This document shows, one piece after another, positions 50,372 through 56,193 of a stretch of 56,193 nucleotides of DNA. The DNA lies in the NCBI GenBank assembly GCA_003152075.1, contig PLZG01000023.1, positions 1 to 56,193 on the forward strand, written 5' to 3'. Position 1 is the stretch's first letter. Every line of letters begins with the position of its first letter. Under the pieces are notes generated by a model, which was not told the origin of the DNA, did not search any database, and saw only the letters and a program-made list of their open reading frames with translations. Source of the stretch: a candidate division FCPU426 bacterium. GTDB taxonomy: Bacteria > Oederibacteriota > Muellerivitia > Muellerivitales > Muellerivitaceae. The translations under genes and the position numbers were made by a program.

Positions 50372-50407
50372 TTTTTGGGTGTTTTTTAGGAAAAATACCC
50401 CGGCGAG

Positions 50408-50489
50408 GCTTTAATCACCAACTTGCCCCGGCCGTGTCCCTCTCTGCATCAGGCTTCAAAGAGGCGGGATCAACAGGGTGCTAAAGCGG
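50408..50489 (+). promoter_or_regulatory. Structured leader element, copy 2 (candidate riboswitch aptamer)
   Basis: Same conserved words as copy 1 in the same order: GCTTTAA (50408-50414), CCAACTTGC (50418-50426), CCGGCCGTG, a longer inner stem CCTCT (50439-50443) / AGAGG (50460-50464), AACAG (50472-50476), GCTAAAGCGG to 50489. The inner hairpin has changed in sequence and length but stays paired, which argues for RNA structure. GCGG (50486-50489) is complementary to CCGC (50522-50525) of terminator 2. Confidence 0.65.
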
Positions 50490-50512
50490 AGTTGTGATTA
50501 TTGGACTTCCAT

Positions 50513-50549
50513 AATCCCGGCCCGCGGTAAGCGGGGTCCGGGATTTTTT
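50513..50549 (+). terminator. Intrinsic terminator of leader copy 2
   Basis: AATCCCGG-CCCGC (50513-50525), loop GGTAA, GCGGG-GT-CCGGGATT (50531-50545), then TTTT. It stands 41 bp before the porin ATG. Confidence 0.93.
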
Positions 50550-50590
50550 GTTTTAGGACCCCAAAATTTAAAGAAAAGGGGTTCAAAATC

Positions 50591-51871
50591 ATGAAAAAGC
50601 TACTGCCTTTTTTGGTTGCTTTGTTGTTGGGCGTGCAGGGGACGACGGTCAAGGTTTGGGCTGAGAATGAGTCGAAGCAGGATTCGGATTCACAGGATAG
50701 CCCGCCGGTGGTTACGGTATCGGACCTGGAAGCTTTAAATAACAGGATTTCGGCCATTGAAAAGTCCAATGTGAAGGTGGGCGTTAACTTGCAGTTTTGG
50801 TATACCCACGTCAGCAACGGTTCAGCGTCCTCCGGTGGGCTTTACCCCAGTTCCAAAAACCAATGGGATGCCTTTTCATTTAAACGGGGTGAAATTTCAA
50901 TCGGATCGGAAATGGGTACCGACCCCAAAATCAGCTGGCTGATTAAACTGGACCCAACCCAGGCCAGCTTCAATGGAGTTGGTGGCAACCAGGCCACCCT
51001 TTTGAGTTATGAAACGGCCCCGGGTATCGGGCCTGTTACGGTGAATGGGAAGTCCGCCACGATTAAAGAAGACGCAGTAAACCCGTTTACCATCGCCAAG
51101 GACTTGTTTGGGAAGGTTTCCTATAGCCCTCTCGCGACATTGATTTTCGGCCAAAACAAATTTGCCCAGGATTTGGAAGGCCGCCAAGCCACCAACGATC
51201 TGGACTTCAACAATTATTCCAACATCGGAGGGAACGCTTTCGGAAACAAAAGAGACATTGGCGTTCAACTGACAGGAACGGGAATTCCCTTGGGGCCACT
51301 TCAAGTGGAATATGTCCTTTCCGTCATTCAGGGTTCGGGCCAAAGCACCGTAGACAACAACGTGGACAAGGATTTCGCGGGACGGGTCAGCGTTACCTAC
51401 GACAAAAACCTCTTCATCGGCGCTTCGGCCTATGACGGCTGGGAACCGAATGGTGCCCGTTGGGATATCGGGTTTGAAGGCCGTTGGACCTATAACGGTT
51501 TGAAAATTCAGGCTGAGTTCATCGAGGGAAACTTGAATACCTTGGACAATAATGCCGCTAATAACAGTTTATGGACACCCTCAGTGCCTTCGGCTTTTTC
51601 AACTCCTGCCGGCCAAATTAACCCCACGGGTTATTACGTCTCGGCCAACTATCGCTATAAGGATTTTCGCTTGGGTGCCCGTTGGGACGGCTATAACTTC
51701 AACCAATGGCCTAATGATCCAGCTAATACGGAGTGGGACACGTTCACGGTTGGTTTGGATTGGTTCCAAGGCAAGGATACCTACAAACTGAGCCTTAACT
51801 GGGAGAATCATTTGTTGGCGGGTGTGGATGAATACAATGTTTGGACCTTGCAGTCCCAAATATCCCTCTAA
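50591..51871 (+). CDS. Outer-membrane porin (OprO/OprP- or DcaP-like)
   Basis: A 426-residue protein with signal peptide MKKLLPFLVALLLGVQGTTV-type. A short helical/coiled segment follows (VSDLEALNNRISAIEKSNVK), then a barrel of alternating strands: FKRGEISIGSEMGTDPKISW, PLATLIFGQNKFAQDL, VSVTYDKNLFIGASAYDGWE-type and SLNWENHLLAGVDEYN; the C-terminus is QSQISL. The coil followed by barrel recalls anion-selective porins. First gene of the sulfate operon, so a sulfate or sulfonate pore is plausible by context. Confidence 0.8.
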   Translation: MKKLLPFLVALLLGVQGTTVKVWAENESKQDSDSQDSPPVVTVSDLEALNNRISAIEKSNVKVGVNLQFWYTHVSNGSASSGGLYPSSKNQWDAFSFKRGEISIGSEMGTDPKISWLIKLDPTQASFNGVGGNQATLLSYETAPGIGPVTVNGKSATIKEDAVNPFTIAKDLFGKVSYSPLATLIFGQNKFAQDLEGRQATNDLDFNNYSNIGGNAFGNKRDIGVQLTGTGIPLGPLQVEYVLSVIQGSGQSTVDNNVDKDFAGRVSVTYDKNLFIGASAYDGWEPNGARWDIGFEGRWTYNGLKIQAEFIEGNLNTLDNNAANNSLWTPSVPSAFSTPAGQINPTGYYVSANYRYKDFRLGARWDGYNFNQWPNDPANTEWDTFTVGLDWFQGKDTYKLSLNWENHLLAGVDEYNVWTLQSQISL

Positions 51872-51889
51872 ATCAAAAGGAGAACCAAA

Positions 51890-52900
51890 ATGAAAAAATA
51901 CACATGGTTATTGAGTTTGTTACTGTTGTTCACCCCCTTGTCATTTAGCTTGGCTGAAACGGGCAAGGTCACGCTGTTAAATGTTTCTTACGATCCCACG
52001 CGGGAGTTGTACCAAGATTTTGACGCGGCTTTTGCCAAGTATTGGAAAGCCAAAACCGGGCAGGACGTGGAGATCAATCTTTCCAACGGTGGGTCGGGCA
52101 AACAGGCTCGGGCCATCATCGACGGGTTGGAGGCCGACGTGGCCACGCTGGGATTGGCCTATGACATCGATGTCATCGCCGAGCGGGCCAAGTTGTTGCC
52201 AGAGGATTGGCAAAAGCGCCTGCCTGATCACAGCACGCCCTACACGTCCACCATTGTTTTTCTGGTGCACAAGGGAAACCCCAAGGGCATCAAGGATTGG
52301 GGGGACTTGGTGAAGCCCGGTGTCTCCGTCATCACGCCCAACCCGAAGACCTCTGGAGGGGCCCGGTGGAATTTCCTGGCGGCTTGGGGTTACGCTTTGC
52401 AGAAATATAAGAGCGAAGAAAAAGCCCGGGAATTCGTGACAAGCCTCTATAAGAATGTGCCGGTCTTGGATTCGGGGGCCCGGGGGTCCACTACTACTTT
52501 CGTGCAAAGGGGAGTTGGGGATGTCTTGATTGCCTGGGAGAACGAGGCCTTCCTAGCCGTGAATGAATTGGGCAAGGACCAGTTTGAGATCGTGGACCCC
52601 TCGGTCAGTATCCTGGCAGAACCTCCGGTGGCCTTGGTGGACAAGGTGGCGGCCAAACATGGGACTACTGAGGTGGCGCAAGCCTATCTCCAGTATCTTT
52701 ATTCTGCCGAGGGCCAAGACATCATCGCTAAGAATTATTACCGACCCCATTCGAAATCGGCTACGGCCAAGTACGCGAAGCGTTTTTCGAAGATCAAACT
52801 ATTCACGATCGATAAGGTTTTCGGCGGCTGGAAGAAAGCCCAACAGGCTTTCTTCGCCGATAACGGGGTTTTTGACCAAATTTATCTGCCTGGGAAGTAA
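51890..52900 (+). CDS. sbp: Sulfate ABC transporter substrate-binding protein
   Basis: 336 residues with a signal peptide ([19 protein letters not shown]). Sbp/CysP motifs: [80 protein letters not shown] and [20 protein letters not shown]. It binds periplasmic sulfate or thiosulfate for CysTWA. A strong AAAAGGAG precedes the ATG. The porin upstream and permease downstream are within 30 bp. Confidence 0.97.
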   Translation: MKKYTWLLSLLLLFTPLSFSLAETGKVTLLNVSYDPTRELYQDFDAAFAKYWKAKTGQDVEINLSNGGSGKQARAIIDGLEADVATLGLAYDIDVIAERAKLLPEDWQKRLPDHSTPYTSTIVFLVHKGNPKGIKDWGDLVKPGVSVITPNPKTSGGARWNFLAAWGYALQKYKSEEKAREFVTSLYKNVPVLDSGARGSTTTFVQRGVGDVLIAWENEAFLAVNELGKDQFEIVDPSVSILAEPPVALVDKVAAKHGTTEVAQAYLQYLYSAEGQDIIAKNYYRPHSKSATAKYAKRFSKIKLFTIDKVFGGWKKAQQAFFADNGVFDQIYLPGK

Positions 52901-52930
52901 ACTAACGGGGCGTTAGTTAAAGGAGATGCG

Positions 52931-53758
52931 ATGAAGCTGAAATCAACAGGGGTTTTGCCGGGGTTCGGACTCACGATGGGATTTACCGTGACCTATTTGT
53001 GCCTCATCGTCCTTATCCCACTGGGTGCCCTTATTTTAAAAGCCACCAGTCTCAGCTGGGGCCAGTTTTTGGATACGGTCACTAGCCCCCGAGTTTTGGC
53101 CTCCTACCGCTTGAGTTTTGGGGCGGCTTTTATCGGGGCCCTCATCAATTCCATCTTTGGTTTTATGGTGGCTTGGGTACTTGTTCGTTATGAGTTTCCG
53201 GGGAAAAGGCTGGTGGACGCCATGGTGGACTTGCCCTTCGCCTTGCCGACTGCGGTAGCCGGCATCGCTTTGACCGCTCTTTACACGACCAACGGATGGT
53301 TGGGGAGATGGTTGGAGCCATTGGGTATCCATGTGGCTTTCACACCCTTAGGCGTCATCGTGGCGGTGACCTTTATCGGCCTTCCATTTGTGGTAAGGAC
53401 CCTCCAACCCGTCTTGGAATCGCTGGATCCGGAAATGGAAAAGGCCGCGGTTAGCCTGGGCGCCAACCGTTGGTATACCTTGAGCCGGGTGGTTTTTCCC
53501 TCCCTGGTTCCGGCCTGGATCACGGGTTTTTCCTTGGCCTTCGCCCGGGCGGTGGGGGAATACGGTTCGGTGATTTTTATCTCAGGCAACATGCCTATGA
53601 AAACTGAAATTGCCCCTTTGCTGATCATCACGAAACTCGAGCAATATGATTATGCCGGTGCAACGGCCATCGCGGTGGTGATGCTGGTGGTCTCTTTTTT
53701 CTTACTTCTGGGGGTCAATTGGCTGCAGGCAAGGACAGGGCGACACCGTGCCACATAA
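52931..53758 (+). CDS. cysT: Sulfate ABC transporter permease CysT
   Basis: A 275-residue protein with six membrane segments. CysT/CysU hallmarks: LPGFGLTMGFTVTYLCLIVL, FGFMVAWVLVRYEFPGKRLV, DLPFALPTAVAGIALTALYT, and the EAA loop EKAAVSLGANRWYTLSRVVF ending with YGSVIFISGNMP. It forms the channel with CysW. AAAGGAG lies just upstream of the ATG. Confidence 0.97.
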   Translation: MKLKSTGVLPGFGLTMGFTVTYLCLIVLIPLGALILKATSLSWGQFLDTVTSPRVLASYRLSFGAAFIGALINSIFGFMVAWVLVRYEFPGKRLVDAMVDLPFALPTAVAGIALTALYTTNGWLGRWLEPLGIHVAFTPLGVIVAVTFIGLPFVVRTLQPVLESLDPEMEKAAVSLGANRWYTLSRVVFPSLVPAWITGFSLAFARAVGEYGSVIFISGNMPMKTEIAPLLIITKLEQYDYAGATAIAVVMLVVSFFLLLGVNWLQARTGRHRAT

Positions 53759-53779
53759 AGTTCGGTTGGAAATGAAACT

Positions 53780-54694
53780 ATGAGCAATGAGAACCAGGAA
53801 GTTATTATCAATCCCCGGCAATCGGGCTATGACCCGACCCGAGCCTTGACCGAACCACCGATGGTCCGGTTCATTCTGATCGCACTGTCGCTTTTGTTCT
53901 TGGGCCTTTTTCTTTTCGTGCCCTTGGCGGTTGTTTTCGCCACGGCTTTGGAAAAGGGAATCCAGGCTTATGGGGAGGCGGTCCTGGAAAGGGACGCCCT
54001 TTCAGCTATTCGCTTAACCCTGCTGACGACTTTTATTTCGGTTGTTCTCAACACCCTGTTTGGGGTGGCTTCGGCCTGGGCTATTACCCGGTTCCAATTT
54101 CCAGGCAAAAACATTTTGATCACCCTTATTGACCTTCCCTTTACCGTTTCTCCGGTGGTTTCGGGCCTTGTTTTCGTTCTGCTCTTCGGGCTTCAAGGCT
54201 ATTTTGGGCATTGGCTGGCCGACCATAATTTAAAAGTGATCTTCGCCACGCCGGGGATTGTCTTGGCTACCGTTTTTATTACTTTTCCCTTCATCTCCAG
54301 GGAGCTTATTCCCCTCATGCAGGAACAGGGACCGGAGGAGGAGGAGGCTGGTATGGTTTTGGGAGCCAGCGGGTGGCAAATATTCTGGAAGGTCACCTTG
54401 CCCAACATCAAGTGGGGCCTTCTCTATGGAATCATCCTTTGCAACGCCAGAGCCATGGGTGAATTTGGCGCGGTGTCTGTAGTTTCCGGCCATATCCGGG
54501 GCCTGACCAATACTATGCCTCTTCACGTGGAAATCCTTTATAACGAGTATAACTTCACAGCGGCTTTCGCTGTGGCGTCCCTGCTGGCCTTCCTGGCCCT
54601 TTTAACATTAGTAGCCAAAGCTTTTATTGAAACTCACGCACAAGATGAAAAAATAGCCTTGCCGCCAGCACACGAACAGTCGAGGACACCATGA
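53780..54694 (+). CDS. cysW: Sulfate ABC transporter permease CysW
   Basis: A 304-residue protein with about 30 polar residues before the first membrane segment, then six helices. Motifs: [40 protein letters not shown], the EAA loop [20 protein letters not shown], and [20 protein letters not shown], which distinguishes CysW. Its stop overlaps the cysA start (ATGA). Confidence 0.97.
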   Translation: MSNENQEVIINPRQSGYDPTRALTEPPMVRFILIALSLLFLGLFLFVPLAVVFATALEKGIQAYGEAVLERDALSAIRLTLLTTFISVVLNTLFGVASAWAITRFQFPGKNILITLIDLPFTVSPVVSGLVFVLLFGLQGYFGHWLADHNLKVIFATPGIVLATVFITFPFISRELIPLMQEQGPEEEEAGMVLGASGWQIFWKVTLPNIKWGLLYGIILCNARAMGEFGAVSVVSGHIRGLTNTMPLHVEILYNEYNFTAAFAVASLLAFLALLTLVAKAFIETHAQDEKIALPPAHEQSRTP

Positions 54695-55737
54695 GCATCG
54701 AAGTTCGAAACCTCAGCAAAAGGTTTAATGGTTTTCAGGCCGTCAAGGATACCAACCTGAAATTGGAGTCGGGTTCCCTGACGGCCCTCCTAGGCCCCTC
54801 GGGATCGGGGAAAAGCACCCTGCTTCGGATGATCGCCGGGCTGGAAGTGCCTGACACCGGGGCGATCCACCTGACCGGCCGGGAGGCTACCCATGTTTCC
54901 GCAAAGGAAAGGAATGTGGGGTTCGTGTTCCAACATTACGCACTGTTCAAGCATATGACGGTTTTCGAGAACATCGCATTCGGGCTCCGGGTGCGCAAAC
55001 AAAAAGAAAGCGAAATCCTGGAGAGGGTGTACGAACTTTTAAGCTTGATTCAATTGACCGGATATGACAAAAGATTTCCCGCTCAATTGTCCGGGGGCCA
55101 AAGGCAAAGGGTGGCGGTGGCCCGGGCCCTCGCTCCTCGGCCCGAAGTTTTGCTTTTGGACGAGCCTTTCGGGGCCTTGGACGCGAAGGTGCGGGAAGAA
55201 CTGCGGGAATGGATACTGAAACTTCACGAGGAAAGCCATGTCACGACCCTTTTCGTTACCCATGACCAGCAGGAAGCCTTGGAGGTGGCCAGCCGAATTT
55301 TGATCATGAACCACGGGGCCATCGAGCAGGATGGCACGCCAATCGAGATATTCGACAAGCCCGCTTCCCACTTCATCGCCCAGTTCGTGGGGGAAACCAA
55401 CTATATTGACACCGAAGTTTCCGAAAAAGGCCTGGCGGTTTGGGGTCCTTTCCGCTTTCCTGTCAACCCAACCCTGCCCCTGAAGCAGAAAATCCGCATT
55501 TACTTCCGGCCAAACGATGTTTACATGACCGCTCAGTTCGAGACTCTGCAGGTCAGGGCACGGATTGCCAAGGCCCGTTTTAAGGGAACGATCATCGAGT
55601 ACAAGTTGGATATTGGGGAAGATAAACATATTTCTGCACAGATTCCTAAAGGGGTGGCCTTGGCCAGCGGGTTCAAAGATGGGCAAGAAGTTTATGCCGC
55701 CATCACGGCCTTCCACGTGTTTCCCATTGAGTCTTAA
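54691..55737 (+). CDS. cysA: Sulfate ABC transporter ATP-binding protein CysA
   Basis: A 348-residue protein. ATPase motifs: Walker [20 protein letters not shown]-loop [20 protein letters not shown], signature [17 protein letters not shown], Walker [13 protein letters not shown] and the H-loop [14 protein letters not shown]. The C-terminal TOBE-like domain (about 240-348) includes [19 protein letters not shown]. It powers CysTW. ATGA overlap with cysW. Confidence 0.97.
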   Translation: MSIEVRNLSKRFNGFQAVKDTNLKLESGSLTALLGPSGSGKSTLLRMIAGLEVPDTGAIHLTGREATHVSAKERNVGFVFQHYALFKHMTVFENIAFGLRVRKQKESEILERVYELLSLIQLTGYDKRFPAQLSGGQRQRVAVARALAPRPEVLLLDEPFGALDAKVREELREWILKLHEESHVTTLFVTHDQQEALEVASRILIMNHGAIEQDGTPIEIFDKPASHFIAQFVGETNYIDTEVSEKGLAVWGPFRFPVNPTLPLKQKIRIYFRPNDVYMTAQFETLQVRARIAKARFKGTIIEYKLDIGEDKHISAQIPKGVALASGFKDGQEVYAAITAFHVFPIES

Positions 55738-55819
55738 GCTTGAGTAAAAAGATGAAAAAGTGTATTTTTGTTGGGTTTTTGGCCCGCTCACTGGATTTCA
55801 TGCCGCTGAAGCCTGAATA

Positions 55820-56193
55820 ATGACTGGAAAAGACGAAAGAAAAGCCATGCCAACCACAATCGAACCTAAGACCCTCTCCCACCTAAAACAGCTGGAGGCG
55901 GAAAGCATTTTTATTATCCGGGAAGTGGCCGCCGAGTTCAAAAACCCGGTCATGCTCTATTCCGTGGGCAAAGACTCCAGCGTCATGGTGCGCCTAGCCC
56001 AGAAGGCCTTTCACCCCGGCAAGATTCCCTTTCCCCTCCTGCATGTGGACACGGGCTACAAATTCCCCGAGATGTACGAGTTCCGGGACAAGTTCATAAA
56101 GGACATCGGCGCAAAGTTGATTGTGGAGCGCAACGAGGAAGCCATCGCGGGTGGGTCCAGCCCCTTCAAGTACGGGGTCCAGAAATGCTGCGG
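55820..56193 (+). CDS. cysD: Sulfate adenylyltransferase subunit 2, CysD (3' end cut by window edge)
   Basis: Open to the window end; 124 residues seen from ATG 55820 (ATG 55847 is an alternative). It carries [20 protein letters not shown], the PP-loop [20 protein letters not shown] and [20 protein letters not shown], all typical of CysD. With CysN it makes adenosine 5'-phosphosulfate from ATP and sulfate. It follows cysA by 82 bp and completes the uptake-to-activation order; cysN and reductases are probably beyond the edge. Confidence 0.95.
   Translation, partial: MTGKDERKAMPTTIEPKTLSHLKQLEAESIFIIREVAAEFKNPVMLYSVGKDSSVMVRLAQKAFHPGKIPFPLLHVDTGYKFPEMYEFRDKFIKDIGAKLIVERNEEAIAGGSSPFKYGVQKCC

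Noticed and set aside
50591-51871. Sulfate-specific porin
   Set aside because: The barrel call is sound, but specificity is supported only by operon position, so no substrate is assigned in the name.

Overview
The window reads as a chromosomal segment of a Gram-negative, rod-shaped, probably uncultivated bacterium. The Gram-negative call rests on several beta-barrel outer-membrane proteins, a porin, lipoproteins, a secretin and a complete mreB-mreC-mreD-mrdA-rodA shape set. Several exported proteins carry very long Thr-Pro repeat linkers followed by FlgD-like C-terminal domains, a style I associate with candidate phyla such as FCPU426 and relatives. That taxonomic guess is inference; no rRNA gene is present to test it.

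Layout. (1) 1-8.4 kb, minus strand: a Tad/Flp pilus locus running from two small Flp-like prepilins through TadE/TadG-like pseudopilins, CpaB and the CpaC secretin to a CpaE-like ATPase cut by the window edge. One DUF192 gene sits inside it on the opposite strand. This stretch looks more A+T-rich than the rest. (2) 8.7-18.6 kb, plus strand: a zinc-ribbon protein, then mreB, mreC, mreD and mrdA, then an accessory patch rich in repeats and small genes (Sel1 protein, Thr-Pro lipoprotein, NicO-like metal transporter, GNAT acetyltransferase), then rodA. (3) 18.6-32.9 kb: a PfkB sugar kinase, two aminotransferases (alaC, aspC-like), an aspartate-family operon hom-thrC-lysC-cimA-murI, two beta-barrel proteins, a TlpA-type thioredoxin, a Fur-family regulator and greA. 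(4) 32.9-38.5 kb: a SAM-I (S-box) riboswitch with its terminator in front of a second threonine-synthase-like gene. A likely operon follows, encoding a CysO/MoaD-like sulfur carrier, a NIL-domain protein, a degenerate ThiF-like protein and a cysteine synthase. (5) 38.5-50.1 kb: two methyltransferases, miaE, a YihY/BrkB protein, a FecR lipoprotein, an aldo/keto reductase, an intact ThiF/MoeB E1-like enzyme, a YkgJ-like cysteine-cluster protein and a large IgGFc-binding-domain surface protein. (6) 50.1 kb to the end: a promoter, two tandem copies of a structured leader each with its own intrinsic terminator, then porin, sulfate-binding protein, cysT, cysW, cysA and the start of cysD.

Regions 4 and 6 together suggest a dedicated sulfur programme. 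Sulfate is taken up and activated under an unassigned tandem leader RNA, and sulfur is put into cysteine and/or homocysteine under SAM control, possibly through a protein thiocarboxylate. The tandem leader is the best candidate here for something undescribed. The SAM-controlled carrier operon is the second.

The intergenic regions carry several families of dispersed hairpin repeats. Start codons are often TTG or GTG; mreB most likely starts at a TTG, and one outer-membrane protein may start at GTT. The main Flp-like prepilin appears to be out of frame with its best start by one A in a homopolymer.
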